A stretch of DNA of 64,000 nt from Mesoaciditoga sp. (GCA_015491995.1 WGFY01000068.1:1-64000); one strand, 5' to 3'; counted from the stretch's first letter, positions 29,008 to 39,900 are shown. The notes: generated by a model from the sequence alone, not told the origin. A program made the numbers and translations.

Positions 29008-30948
29008 ATGGCAGTAGTCAAAATGAAAAACATTACTCTTGCTTTTCCAGAAGAAGACTCCGAGAATGTAAGCCTGGATCTGCTTTCATCTGAATCGTTT
29101 GAGCCAATGGAAATAAGAGGAATTCTTGTTGAGAATGTGGAAAAAGAACTTTTGCAACTTGAAAATAAAAACCCGTATCAAGAAGTGTACACAGAGATGG
29201 TGCAGTTCTTGAAGATGACCGAATACACTCCTAATTTCGATAGCTCCAAGATAAATGAGAAATTCGATCTTCAAAAAACTCTAAAAAGATTTTCGCTTTT
29301 GAACAAAAGCATAAAGAGATTTTTCGATAAAAAAAATGAGCTGGGCAAAAAACTTCAAGAGTATGAAAAAGTGCTCTTCTACGTCAGAATATTGGCTGGG
29401 TTGGACGTTGAAATGGAAAATCTATCAGAAATAAGAAGAATAAAAATGTTTTTTGGAAGGGTTCCGGTAAGACATTACGAGCCTTTGGTGGAATCTTCCC
29501 TTAACGTTCCAATTTTGGTGTTAGAGACGAACAGAGATAAGGACAGCTCTTGGATATTTGTTTTCACGACGCCAGACTTCACAGATGAAACACATAAAAT
29601 ACTCCAATCGGCCTACTTTGAAGAAGACAAACTGCCGGTTGATTATCAGGGAACACCAAAAGAAATTCAAAGAAGAATCGAATCACTCATCAAAATAACA
29701 AAAATTTCCATGGGAGAAAACGACAGCGTTGTAAAAAAAGTTCTCTATGCGAGTAAGGAATTCGTGGATGATCTTTATTCAACAATCGTTTCGCATAAGA
29801 GAGCTTACGATTTATCGACGTTCAACAACACCACACCACAAAAAAACGTTCATTTTATAAGTGGATGGATGCCGATGAGTGAGGTGAACAACCTTGGCAA
29901 GAATTTGGGAAGAGACGTGTTGTTGATAGAGAATTCTTCCGAAGAAATTGTCCAAAAAAATTCCTCCATAAAAATTCCAGTAAAGTTGAAAAACAGGGGA
30001 AAGATCGTTCAATCTTTTGAATTCATAACGCAAATGTTTGGTACTCCCCGTTATGGTGAAATAGATCCAACACCATTTATCACAGCGTTCTTCATATTCA
30101 TGTACGGTTTTATGTTAGGTGATGTAGGACATGGATTGGTGCTTTTCCTATTCGGATATTTACTCTATAGAAAAGGATCTGGCAAATTTGGAATTGTGAT
30201 GATGAGCTCGGCACTTTCATCGGTTTTTTTTGGTTTTATGTATGGATCGATCTTCGGGTTTGAAAATTGGATACCAGATTTATGGTTAAGACCGATCATT
30301 CAGATAAACCAACTGTTAGAAATTTCCGTTTTCTATGGGATAGGAATGTTGATATTTGGAATGGTGTTGAACGTGATAAATGGTTTCAAACAAAAAGATA
30401 TGGAAAAAGCTTTGTTCAGCGCGGAAGGTATAGTAGGTTTGATCTTTTACATTCCGTCCATAATTCTTACGACATTTTACTTTATAAGTAAACCAATACC
30501 ATTTAGCCCAATGTTTTGGGAAGTACTGTTGGGTACTTCGTTGGTAATCATGTTTTTCAAGAAACCGTTGGCACAAATTATCACGCATCAGCGAGTTTCT
30601 TTACCAAACGGTTTCTGGGTTGAGAGTGGATTTGGAATGTTTGAAACTCTAATTTCTTACCTTAGTAACGCCATATCTTTCGTCAGGTTAGCGGCTTTTG
30701 CGTTAACTCACGAGGCTCTATTCGTGGCATTTTGGGTTTTAACGTTGATGGTACTTCCAGCTCCTGGTGGAGATGCTTGGGCATTTATCGTTTTCATGTT
30801 AGGTCAATTCATGCTCGTTGGCTTAGAAGGATTGGTGGTTTTCATTCAAGATCTAAGGCTTATATACTATGAATTTTTTACCAAATTTTTTGAAGCAACT
30901 GGTAGAGATTTCCATCCATTTCTTTTCGTGGAAGGTGATGTTAAATGA
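29008..30948 (+). CDS. V-type ATPase membrane subunit I (a)
   Basis: TPFITAFFIFMYGFMLGDVGHGLVLF, LSYLSNAISFVRLAAFALTHEAL. Confidence 0.92.
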   Translation: MAVVKMKNITLAFPEEDSENVSLDLLSSESFEPMEIRGILVENVEKELLQLENKNPYQEVYTEMVQFLKMTEYTPNFDSSKINEKFDLQKTLKRFSLLNKSIKRFFDKKNELGKKLQEYEKVLFYVRILAGLDVEMENLSEIRRIKMFFGRVPVRHYEPLVESSLNVPILVLETNRDKDSSWIFVFTTPDFTDETHKILQSAYFEEDKLPVDYQGTPKEIQRRIESLIKITKISMGENDSVVKKVLYASKEFVDDLYSTIVSHKRAYDLSTFNNTTPQKNVHFISGWMPMSEVNNLGKNLGRDVLLIENSSEEIVQKNSSIKIPVKLKNRGKIVQSFEFITQMFGTPRYGEIDPTPFITAFFIFMYGFMLGDVGHGLVLFLFGYLLYRKGSGKFGIVMMSSALSSVFFGFMYGSIFGFENWIPDLWLRPIIQINQLLEISVFYGIGMLIFGMVLNVINGFKQKDMEKALFSAEGIVGLIFYIPSIILTTFYFISKPIPFSPMFWEVLLGTSLVIMFFKKPLAQIITHQRVSLPNGFWVESGFGMFETLISYLSNAISFVRLAAFALTHEALFVAFWVLTLMVLPAPGGDAWAFIVFMLGQFMLVGLEGLVVFIQDLRLIYYEFFTKFFEATGRDFHPFLFVEGDVK

Positions 30949-31412
30949 CACTTTTTCAATTCCTTGTTTTCTTGGTTTTCTTGATGATGTTGATATCTTT
31001 TTTGATTTTCAGGGGAAATATGCTGAAAACACAAAAGAAGAGAAAAAAGGAGGCTTCGGATGTGAAATTGATCAAATACACAGCCCTTGGGGGAAACGTC
31101 ATCATCGGCTTAGCCCTTCTTGCATTGTTTCTCACTCCAGATAAAGCAACGGCAGCGGCCATGAATTCATCAATATCGTCAACGATGAAATTACTTAATC
31201 CGGCGGGACTTGGATTTATAGGCGCGGGACTCTCCACCGGTTTGGCTTCTATCGGTGCTGGATGGGGAACGGGTATAGTTGGTGGTTCTTCGATAAAAGT
31301 CGGTCGCTTAAACAGTGGAATGCTTGGAAAATCCATGATATTCGCAGGACTCGCAAACGGGGTTGCAACTTATGGTCTTATAATCTCTATTCTCATTCTC
31401 AGCAGAATTTAA
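30945..31412 (+). CDS. V-type ATPase proteolipid K1 (extra N-terminal 2-TM module; Glu replaced by Asn)
   Basis: GLGFIGAGLSTGLASIGAGWGTGIVGG ... MIFAGLANGVATYGLIISILIL; AAC codon at 31356-31358. Confidence 0.88.
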   Translation: MTLFQFLVFLVFLMMLISFLIFRGNMLKTQKKRKKEASDVKLIKYTALGGNVIIGLALLALFLTPDKATAAAMNSSISSTMKLLNPAGLGFIGAGLSTGLASIGAGWGTGIVGGSSIKVGRLNSGMLGKSMIFAGLANGVATYGLIISILILSRI

Positions 31413-31429
31413 GGAAGTTGGTGAACAAT

Positions 31430-31894
31430 ATGCTTTTAGTGTTTGTAGGAATATTTAGTACTCTTGTAATAACGATATTGATGTTGGAAACAGTTTTGAA
31501 CAAAAAACTATTTGTTGAAAGTCGTTACACTAAAAAATTGAAAAAGCTGATAATTTCTAATTTAGGAGTTTTGGTTTCTCTCATGTTATTTGGACTGGTT
31601 ATGATTTCTCCCGACAAGGCGGTGGCGACACCCATCACAAATAGTGGCGAAGGAATAACCAAACTTGCAACCACCCTTATAAATCCTGGACTTGGATATA
31701 TCGGTTCAGGGCTTTCCACGGGATTGGCATCGCTCGGGGCAGGAGTTGGAACCGGAATAGTTGGCGCCAAGTCCATAAATATCTTAAGATTTAATCCAAA
31801 ACTCCTTGGAAAATCCATGATATTCGCAGGGCTCGCAAACGGAGTCGCAACTTATGGTCTTATAATATCCATACTTATAATGAGCAGAGTTTGA
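31430..31894 (+). CDS. V-type ATPase proteolipid K2 (extra N-terminal 2-TM module; Glu replaced by Asn)
   Basis: GLGYIGSGLSTGLASLGAGVGTGIVGA ... MIFAGLANGVATYGLIISILIM; AAC codon at 31838-31840. The ORF-track start at 31262 lies inside K1 and is not credible. Confidence 0.88.
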   Translation: MLLVFVGIFSTLVITILMLETVLNKKLFVESRYTKKLKKLIISNLGVLVSLMLFGLVMISPDKAVATPITNSGEGITKLATTLINPGLGYIGSGLSTGLASLGAGVGTGIVGAKSINILRFNPKLLGKSMIFAGLANGVATYGLIISILIMSRV

Positions 31895-31910
31895 AGGGAG
31901 GAGTTTTAAA

Positions 31911-32369
31911 ATGTTTGTTTCATTCGTGTTGATGTCTTTAACCGTGTTCGCCACCATAATTCTTGGTGTGATATTCAGTAACAAAAGGGTTATGGAGCAT
32001 GTGAGCTCTCCTGTAAAAGTGGGTAAGAGAACTTTGGGAATTAACATGGTCTCCTTGTTTAGTTTCATGACATTTGCCATTCTCTCGTTGATCCCAAGTG
32101 GGCATGCTTTTGCGGCTACGGCAAATTCCGCAGCAACTTCTGTCGCGGTTACTATCAACCCCGGCTTGGGATACATAGGCGCGGGCCTTTCCACTGGGTT
32201 AGCATCAATGGGAGCAGGAATAGGTGTTGGCATTGCCGGAGCAGCAGGTATAGGAGCCATAAGTGAACAACCTGATATGCTTGGAAGAACGCTTATTTAC
32301 GTTGGATTGGCGGAGGGAGTTGCCATTTACGGTTTGATCATATCGATAATGATATTCGGAAGGATTTGA
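31911..32369 (+). CDS. V-type ATPase proteolipid K3 (canonical ion-binding Glu retained)
   Basis: GLGYIGAGLSTGLASMGAGIGVGIAGAAGIGAISEQPDMLGRTLIYVGLAEGVAIYGLIISIMIF; GAG codon at 32313-32315. Confidence 0.92.
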   Translation: MFVSFVLMSLTVFATIILGVIFSNKRVMEHVSSPVKVGKRTLGINMVSLFSFMTFAILSLIPSGHAFAATANSAATSVAVTINPGLGYIGAGLSTGLASMGAGIGVGIAGAAGIGAISEQPDMLGRTLIYVGLAEGVAIYGLIISIMIFGRI

Positions 32370-32686
32370 CTAAAATGAGATTCTTCCTCATCAGTGATAA
32401 CATAGACACTCAAATAGGTTTAAGACTTGTTGGAGTAAAGGGTGTTGTCGTTCATGAAAAGGAAGAAACGCTCACAGCATTAGAAAAAGCAAAAAAAATG
32501 AAAGACGTGGGAATAATACTTATGACTGAAAAAATTGCGACTCTCGTCCCAGAAATTGTCTACAAATCAAGAACTTCAAAATCGCTTCCTCTTCTAACGA
32601 TTATTCCAGATAGGCATGGAACGACGCGTCCTAAGGACTTTATAACCCGTTATGTTAAGGAAGCAATTGGAGTGAGGATAAAGTGA
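32366..32686 (+). CDS. V-type ATPase subunit F
   Basis: DNIDTQIGLRLVGVKGVVVHEKEE; size and position. Confidence 0.85.
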   Translation: MTKMRFFLISDNIDTQIGLRLVGVKGVVVHEKEETLTALEKAKKMKDVGIILMTEKIATLVPEIVYKSRTSKSLPLLTIIPDRHGTTRPKDFITRYVKEAIGVRIK

Positions 32687-33297
32687 ATATCGAAAAGAAA
32701 CTCAATTCTCTGAAAGAATATGTTAAATCTAAAGCATTGAATGAAGCCGATGAAATAATCAAAACGGCTAAAATTCAAGTAAAAAAAGTGGATAAAGAGT
32801 ACAAAGAAAAAGCTGAAGAAACTTATTCGAGAATAATAGAAGAAGCCAAGAAGAAAGTGTCAACCATGGAAAGGCGTGAAATGGCTCAATCGCGTGCAAA
32901 AGCATCGAAGATGTTTTTGGATGCCAAAAACGAGATTTTGAAATCGTCACTTGAAGAATTGAAAGGTAGAATTTACGCTTTAAGTACTAATAAAAAATAC
33001 GAAGAACTTCTTGAAAAACTTACGTTGGAAGCGATAAAGGAATTAGGTAAAAAAGAGGTCATCGTATCCGTTAGAAACGAAGACGATGCAAAGATGAAAA
33101 GCATCATAAAGAAATTGGAAAAAGATTTGAAAGCAAAAATCACTCTTTCCACTGAACATGTAAAGATCATGGGAGGCGTGATAGTGACAATCATAGATAA
33201 TCATGTTATGGTGGAAAACACACTTGAAAACAAATTCGAAGAAGTGAAAGAAAGCTTCATCTCACTTTTGTTTTCAAGATTAAATGTCGATGGGTGA
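32683..33297 (+). CDS. V-type ATPase subunit E
   Basis: N-terminal coiled coil and C-terminal GGVIVTIIDNHVMVENTLENKFEE. Confidence 0.87.
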   Translation: MNIEKKLNSLKEYVKSKALNEADEIIKTAKIQVKKVDKEYKEKAEETYSRIIEEAKKKVSTMERREMAQSRAKASKMFLDAKNEILKSSLEELKGRIYALSTNKKYEELLEKLTLEAIKELGKKEVIVSVRNEDDAKMKSIIKKLEKDLKAKITLSTEHVKIMGGVIVTIIDNHVMVENTLENKFEEVKESFISLLFSRLNVDG

Positions 33298-35093
33298 TGC
33301 AAATGAATAAAACAATTGGAAAAGTTTACATGATAAACGGTCCTGTCGTTAAGGCGAAGGAAATGACAGGGGTCATGATGCACGAAGTTGTAAAGGTTGG
33401 AAATTTGAAGCTTACAGGAGAGGTGATCTCTCTTGAAAATGATGATGTTACCATCGAGGTCTATGAGGAAACGTCAGGATTGAAACCAGGTGAACCGGTA
33501 GAAGGGACAGGGGAACTTTTATCAGTGATATTAGGTCCTGGAATCATAAAGAGTGTTTACGATGGGATTCAGCGTCCTTTAAATGTACTCAGAAATAAAT
33601 CCGGTGACTTTCTTGAAAGGGGAGTCAACGCTGATGCGTTGGACATGAGTAAAGAGTGGGAGGTTGAAGTTCTGGTAAAAGAGGGCGATCGTGTTGTTCC
33701 CGGGCAAGTGGTGGCAAAAGTTAAAGAAACAGCGTCCGTTGAGCATAGAATCATGATTCCGCCGGAGATATCCGGAAAAGCAGCAGATGTCCAGAAGTCT
33801 GGAAAATATAATTTGGACGCAAATTTGTTGACGGTGGAATTAGATAATGGCGGTAAAAGAGGTGTGAAACTTTATCAGAAATGGCCCGTTAGAGTTCCAA
33901 GACCGGTGAAGAAAAGATTGGCACCTTCCGAACCTCTGATAACTGGGCAACGCGTCATAGACACTTTTTTCCCGATAAGTAAAGGTGGAACGGCGGCAAT
34001 TCCTGGTGGATTTGGAACAGGAAAAACCATAACGCAGCATCAGCTTGCAAAGTGGTCAGATGCCGATATAGTTGTGTACATAGGATGTGGAGAGCGTGGA
34101 AATGAAATGACCGAAGTGCTGGAGGAATTTCCTCAGCTTAGAGATCCACGTAACGGGCAACCTTTGATGGAAAGAACGGTACTAATAGCAAACACATCAA
34201 ACATGCCTGTTTCAGCGCGCGAAGCTTCGATATATACTGGCGTAACGATAGCTGAATATTTCAGGGATATGGGGTATCATGTTGCCCTTATGGCTGATTC
34301 AACTTCAAGATGGGCGGAAGCACTCAGAGAGATATCAGGGCGTTTGGAAGAAATGCCGGCTGAGGAGGGATTTCCACCGTATTTGTCTTCAAGATTGGCT
34401 GAATTTTATGAACGTGCTGGAAAAGCAACTTTGTTAGGGAGCGTGGATAAAGTTGGATCCATTTCCATCATAGGAGCTGTGTCTCCTCCAGGAGGAGATT
34501 TCTCAGAACCGGTTACAACACATACGAAAAGATTCATAAGATGTTTTTGGGCATTAGATAAATCGCTTGCAAACGCGAGACACTATCCGTCTATAAGCTG
34601 GTTGAATAGCTATAGTGAGTACACAATGGAGCTAAAAAATTGGTTTGATGAGAATGTCAACCCCGATTTTGCAAATCTTGTAAAAAAAGCGATGAACATC
34701 TTCAGTGAAGATGACAATTTGCAGCAGATAATAAAACTGGTCGGGGAGGATGTCCTTCCAGATGATCAAAAGCTTGTCGTTAGGGTAGCGAATATATTGA
34801 AAATTGGTTATCTACAGCAAAGCGCATTCAGCGATGTGGATGCATTTTGTGAACTTGCCAAACAAAACGAGATGTTGAAGCTAATTTTGATGTATTACGA
34901 TCGTGCGATGGTGCTTGTTTCAAAAGGTGTTGCGATTTCGGAAGTGCTAAATGAGACCATGATAAATACCTTGATGAGGATGAAAGAAAAAATTCCAAAT
35001 GACAAATTAAATGAATTTGAGGAAATTGAAAAAAGCCTTGAATCTTTATTCGACTCGTTGAACAAAAAGTACAATCAGGCAAAGGAGGCGTAA
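33294..35093 (+). CDS. V-type ATPase catalytic subunit A
   Basis: [53 protein letters not shown]-type motif. Confidence 0.97.
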   Translation: MMQMNKTIGKVYMINGPVVKAKEMTGVMMHEVVKVGNLKLTGEVISLENDDVTIEVYEETSGLKPGEPVEGTGELLSVILGPGIIKSVYDGIQRPLNVLRNKSGDFLERGVNADALDMSKEWEVEVLVKEGDRVVPGQVVAKVKETASVEHRIMIPPEISGKAADVQKSGKYNLDANLLTVELDNGGKRGVKLYQKWPVRVPRPVKKRLAPSEPLITGQRVIDTFFPISKGGTAAIPGGFGTGKTITQHQLAKWSDADIVVYIGCGERGNEMTEVLEEFPQLRDPRNGQPLMERTVLIANTSNMPVSAREASIYTGVTIAEYFRDMGYHVALMADSTSRWAEALREISGRLEEMPAEEGFPPYLSSRLAEFYERAGKATLLGSVDKVGSISIIGAVSPPGGDFSEPVTTHTKRFIRCFWALDKSLANARHYPSISWLNSYSEYTMELKNWFDENVNPDFANLVKKAMNIFSEDDNLQQIIKLVGEDVLPDDQKLVVRVANILKIGYLQQSAFSDVDAFCELAKQNEMLKLILMYYDRAMVLVSKGVAISEVLNETMINTLMRMKEKIPNDKLNEFEEIEKSLESLFDSLNKKYNQAKEA

Positions 35094-35097
35094 TGAT

Positions 35098-36486
35098 ATG
35101 CCCCTTAAAGAATATGTAGGCTTATCACAGATAAACGGGCCGCTCGTTTTTGTGGAAAATGTTGAGAATATTGGATACAACGAAGTGGTTGAAATAATTT
35201 TCAGGGACAAAAAAAGGTTTGGTCAAGTTGTGCAAGTCAGTAAGAATTTTGCCGTGATTCAAGTTTTTGAGGGAACTGAAGGTCTTAATCTAAACGAGAC
35301 AAGGGTAAAATTTTTAGGGAAAACATTGCAGATAAAGGTGTCCGAGGAAGTTTTGGGAAGGACATTCAATGGTATAGGAAGGCCCATAGATGGTGGAGCA
35401 GAAATAGTCAATGGAGTTTATAAAGATGTGAACGGTTCTCCAATCAATCCAGCATCGCGTATGTATCCAAAGAATTTTATACAAACTGGCATATCCGCTA
35501 TTGACGGCCTCATGACACTTATACGTGGACAAAAGTTACCCATCTTCTCAGGCAATGGCCTTCCACATAACAGATTGGCCGTTCAAATAACGAAACAGGC
35601 TAAATTAAAGGGAGAAGAAAGTGGCGATTTTGCAATAGTATTTGCCGCGATGGGGATAAAACATGACGATGCACAATATATCTTGTCAAGCTTTGAAGAG
35701 TCGGGTGCTGTTAAAAATGTGGTCACATTCTTAAACCTTGCAGATGATCCAACAATTGAAAGAATTTCAACTCCTCGTGTCGCCCTCACCGCTGCTGAGT
35801 ATTTGGCATTTGAAAAAGATATGCATGTTTTGGTCATATTAACCGATATGACCAATTATTGTGAAGCCTTACGTGAGCTATCCACCGCTAGGGGAGAAGT
35901 TCCATCTAGAAAAGGCTACCCAGGGTACCTTTATAGCGACTTGGCAGCTATTTACGAAAGGGCTGGCATGATAAATGGCAAAAAGGGGTCTGTTACCCAA
36001 ATTCCCATTTTATCGATGCCAAATGATGATATAACACACCCAATACCGGATCTTACCGGTTATATTACAGAGGGACAAATAGTTTTAAGCAGAGAACTTC
36101 AAAGGAAAGGTGTCCACCCACCGATAGGCATATTGCCCTCTTTATCAAGGTTGATGAAAGATGGGATAGGAAAAGGATTTACACGTGATGATCATCCACA
36201 CGTCTCGAGTCAGCTTTTCGCAGCCTACAGTCGTGTTCAAGAAACAAGGGCATTGGCTTCCATAATAGGTGAAGAAGAACTGACAAACGCGGATAAAAAA
36301 TACCTTAAGTTTGGTGAAGCTTTTGAAAAGGAATTTTTATCTCAAGGTGAAGAAGAGGATAGAATGATCGAAGAAACACTTGATATAGGTTGGCGTGTTT
36401 TAGGATATTTGCCAACATCAGAGCTTACACGTGTAAATGAGGAAGAAATCAAAAAGCGTTATAAAGCAAGGGAAGATGTGAAATGA
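35098..36486 (+). CDS. V-type ATPase subunit B
   Basis: [50 protein letters not shown]. Confidence 0.97.
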   Translation: MPLKEYVGLSQINGPLVFVENVENIGYNEVVEIIFRDKKRFGQVVQVSKNFAVIQVFEGTEGLNLNETRVKFLGKTLQIKVSEEVLGRTFNGIGRPIDGGAEIVNGVYKDVNGSPINPASRMYPKNFIQTGISAIDGLMTLIRGQKLPIFSGNGLPHNRLAVQITKQAKLKGEESGDFAIVFAAMGIKHDDAQYILSSFEESGAVKNVVTFLNLADDPTIERISTPRVALTAAEYLAFEKDMHVLVILTDMTNYCEALRELSTARGEVPSRKGYPGYLYSDLAAIYERAGMINGKKGSVTQIPILSMPNDDITHPIPDLTGYITEGQIVLSRELQRKGVHPPIGILPSLSRLMKDGIGKGFTRDDHPHVSSQLFAAYSRVQETRALASIIGEEELTNADKKYLKFGEAFEKEFLSQGEEEDRMIEETLDIGWRVLGYLPTSELTRVNEEEIKKRYKAREDVK

Positions 36487-37097
36487 GTGTCAATGTTTCT
36501 CCTACAAAAAGCAAGCTAATAGAAACGAAAAGATCACTTGTTTTGGCAAGAGAAGGGCACACGTTACTCGATAAAAAGAGAAACGTTCTCATAAGGGAGA
36601 TGATGCGCCTTATAGATTCCGCGAGAGAAATTCAAGAGAATATGGAAATAGTTTTCACCAATGCCTATGAAAGTTTTCAAAAAGCGAATTTGAGTATAGG
36701 CATAGAGCATGTTGAAGAAGTTGGAATTGCAATAGAAGAATTCTCAGATCTGGCGATCAGATTAAAAAGCATAATGGGTGTTGAAATCCCAGAAATAGAT
36801 GATATTTCTGAAGAAATAAGACTCTCTTACGGATTCGTTAAGACGGATGCAAACTTAGATGGGGCACATAAATCCTTTAAAAAGGCACTTTCTTTAATTG
36901 CAAATCTGGCCGAAATAGAAACAACGGTTTATAGGTTGGCAAGAGAAATAAAGAAGACTCAAAGAAGAGTTAACGCGTTGGAAAACGTTCTAATCCCTCA
37001 ATACGAAGAGACCGTAAAATTCATCGAATCTTACATAGAGGAAACGGAAAGAGACGATTTCTTTCGTATGAAAAGGTTAAAACAGAAAAAGGCATAA
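36483..37097 (+). CDS. V-type ATPase subunit D
   Basis: [52 protein letters not shown]. Confidence 0.95.
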   Translation: MSVNVSPTKSKLIETKRSLVLAREGHTLLDKKRNVLIREMMRLIDSAREIQENMEIVFTNAYESFQKANLSIGIEHVEEVGIAIEEFSDLAIRLKSIMGVEIPEIDDISEEIRLSYGFVKTDANLDGAHKSFKKALSLIANLAEIETTVYRLAREIKKTQRRVNALENVLIPQYEETVKFIESYIEETERDDFFRMKRLKQKKA

Positions 37098-37239
37098 TCT
37101 GACATAAATTGGAGGGCCTTTTGGCCCCCAATCCACCCTGATTTAACCAAAACACAACTTCGCTAACAAGAACATTCTATCACCATCACGATTAGAAGTC
37201 AACAAGATTTTACATTTGGCGTTATTGGTTTTCGCATTA

Positions 37240-39900
37240 TTAATCTTTCTCCCACTTAATTAGAATTGTTTTTACCTTACTTTTTTGGGATTCTAAAGTG
37301 TCCTTCTTTTTTGACCAGAAATTTTCCATGCTCTTCTCAGCCATGTTCGAACCCTCAATCTCAAGGTTGAATGGAGGTTCAACGTGCACTTTTGATTCAT
37401 GATCCGAATGGTTTACCCACCTTACCACCACGGCTTTCCCGTTTTGTGCCATCTTGAAAGCCGATAGAAAGGCGCCGCTATCGAATTTGAATTCGAGAAT
37501 GCTAAAAGCCTTCTTTTTTTCTTGATTTTCAGATATTTCTATGGCAATCGGATCGATCAAGAAACCTTTTGCCATTTCGTACGCTTCGATCTCATCACCT
37601 TTTTTCAACAGCGCAAAGGAGTAATGATATGAGTACTCTCCAACACATTGCGCTTGAGGTGTCGGAATTTGAGGGCCAGCATTTCCCTTTCTTGTGAGAA
37701 GATCGTCACATGAGAGCCAGCCTACAGATCTGAGAAGTGTGAAATTCACTTTGGTTTCTTCTTCCAACACATGGCTTTCATACTCATGAATCCCACGTGT
37801 TGTCACAACAATTTTGCTTTTGTCTCCCCTAAGAAGTGCAAAACTCTCCATAGCGTACCTTGAGATTTGCTCTTCTGCATACGAATCGTCATAAATTCTG
37901 AGATCCACGGGATGGGAAACCAGCCCAAAATATCCGTCATTCTTGACTTCTATCAACTTTTCAGGTAGTTTAGCTACAAAGCTCAGTTTGTGATCCAAAA
38001 CGGTGTTGCTCAGATTGAGATCAACGTCGATCTTTGGGAAATCCCTGTAAAGTTTGTAGAGTATATGGAAAGTGATCGTGTCTCTTTCTTCTGCTCTTGA
38101 TTTTCTGGAATCGTCAAGCGATTTTGGAAGTTCCATTTCCATCTCAACTTTTATTTTTTTCATGAAAGCATGATCTTCGATCGATATCGCGTTGGCGTGT
38201 TGATTCAAGCTCGTGAACGGTTTGTCTCCTTCGATTGGAGAAAAATTGTACTCATCACCACTATCTGCGATATCTTCAAAATAGTTCAACGATTTGTAGA
38301 TCACATCATTTACCTTGTCTTTCAAATCAAAACTTCCGTCATCGTTCAAGTGAAAATTGTAAAAGTCATTTTCGAAATCTGGATTTTCAGATATCTCTTC
38401 GACGTTTTTGTTCTCTTCGCTTTTCTTTAAATAAAATACTTTGAACCCTATAGGAGGCAATTCAGCTTTAAAGGTCAGTATCTTAGAAGTGTGAAAGAAC
38501 AATTTCCAAGGTGTTGACGCGCTCTGAAAAATGGAAAGATCGGTTAAAAGTTTCATGTAGTTCTTTCCGCTCATTTCATTTAAAAATTCCATTTTTTCTT
38601 TCCCATCGCTTGCAGATTCCATGAACGATTCGCACTTTTTGCCATTTTCATCAACAACTTCATAAGCACCGTCCAAAGAATTTACTATTTCTGCACTTAC
38701 AACGGAATTTCTTTCGTATTCATAAGGGTTGAAGACCAAAAAAGGAATACCAAGATTCGAATCGGCATCCATACCATTTGATATTTCTCTCATGTACTTG
38801 GCAACAAGCGAAGAGCCAATTTCTATTGAATTCATTAGCCTCGATTCCACATCCTTGTGAACCGCATCCACACTACATCCACATATGCTATCATGCGGTT
38901 GAGATTTAAGGATCAACTTCCATCCCTGATTTATTTCGCCAGCGTTGACTTTTTTGCCGTTCATCCACAAATACGCGGAAAGAGGCTCAACATATCTGAC
39001 AAACAACTGCTGAGCGTCAAAATTCAAAATCTTGAGATAAATTCTGGTGGAGGTAACATCTTTTAAGACCGGTTCGTACTTTGGATCTTTGAGCTCTCCG
39101 TGAACTTCTTTGAGAGACGGATTTTCACGAATCACGCTATCAACGTAATCATCAATCGTTGAGTGTATGATGTTTGCTTTAAATTCTTCTCCCCATGAAT
39201 GAAACTTTTCAGGAAGCTCATATATGGGAAACTCGTGATCAGTTCCGTTCATGATGAGCATGTTGTCAGTCGTCTTGTGATCAGAAAGAAATTTGATCTC
39301 TTTGGAGAAAACATCCTTCATCTCTGATACACTTCTTCCGAAGTGTGCACCATTCCCATAACCATGAACAAGATTCACCGTTAGCACCCCATCACCGTTT
39401 GGAGACTTCCAGATGAATTCCGTGTCTCTACAAGCGTCTCCAACACCTCTCCAAATCACAGTTGTTTTCAATCCAAGCCCGTTCAAGAGAGAAGGCGTGT
39501 AGGCGTTATGACCAAACATGTCGGGAAGATATCCGACATACATACTCGGAACATTTAACGATCTCAAAACATCTTGTCCTATAAGAAAGTTTCTTATCAT
39601 CGCCTCACCTGTTACCAAGAATTCATCTGGAAGTATGTACCATGGCCCAACGATGATTTTGTGATCACGTATGAGTTTTGCCAACTTTTCTCTGTTTTCG
39701 GGATACTCTCTAAGATAATCTTCAAGAACCACACTTTGACCATCCAACATGAAATGTTTGAAATCAGGGTATTTTCCAACATTCTCTATTAAATCGTCTA
39801 TAAGATTGATAAGCCTTCCTTTGAAAATCTCAAACGGCTCGTACCATTCTCTATCCCAATGTGTGTGTGTTACAACGTGAACATCGATTTTTTCATGCAT
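37240..39900 (-). CDS. GH38 alpha-mannosidase
   Basis: VHVVTHTHWDREWYEPFE, LPDMFGHNAYTPSLL, SQPHDSICGCSVDAVHKD. Confidence 0.93.
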   Translation of the reverse strand: MHEKIDVHVVTHTHWDREWYEPFEIFKGRLINLIDDLIENVGKYPDFKHFMLDGQSVVLEDYLREYPENREKLAKLIRDHKIIVGPWYILPDEFLVTGEAMIRNFLIGQDVLRSLNVPSMYVGYLPDMFGHNAYTPSLLNGLGLKTTVIWRGVGDACRDTEFIWKSPNGDGVLTVNLVHGYGNGAHFGRSVSEMKDVFSKEIKFLSDHKTTDNMLIMNGTDHEFPIYELPEKFHSWGEEFKANIIHSTIDDYVDSVIRENPSLKEVHGELKDPKYEPVLKDVTSTRIYLKILNFDAQQLFVRYVEPLSAYLWMNGKKVNAGEINQGWKLILKSQPHDSICGCSVDAVHKDVESRLMNSIEIGSSLVAKYMREISNGMDADSNLGIPFLVFNPYEYERNSVVSAEIVNSLDGAYEVVDENGKKCESFMESASDGKEKMEFLNEMSGKNYMKLLTDLSIFQSASTPWKLFFHTSKILTFKAELPPIGFKVFYLKKSEENKNVEEISENPDFENDFYNFHLNDDGSFDLKDKVNDVIYKSLNYFEDIADSGDEYNFSPIEGDKPFTSLNQHANAISIEDHAFMKKIKVEMEMELPKSLDDSRKSRAEERDTITFHILYKLYRDFPKIDVDLNLSNTVLDHKLSFVAKLPEKLIEVKNDGYFGLVSHPVDLRIYDDSYAEEQISRYAMESFALLRGDKSKIVVTTRGIHEYESHVLEEETKVNFTLLRSVGWLSCDDLLTRKGNAGPQIPTPQAQCVGEYSYHYSFALLKKGDEIEAYEMAKGFLIDPIAIEISENQEKKKAFSILEFKFDSGAFLSAFKMAQNGKAVVVRWVNHSDHESKVHVEPPFNLEIEGSNMAEKSMENFWSKKKDTLESQKSKVKTILIKWEKD

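Noticed and set aside
31262-31894. 210-aa ORF starting inside K1
   Set aside because: The first ~56 codons are an out-of-frame reading of K1; the K2 protein begins near 31421-31430 after AAGGAAG.
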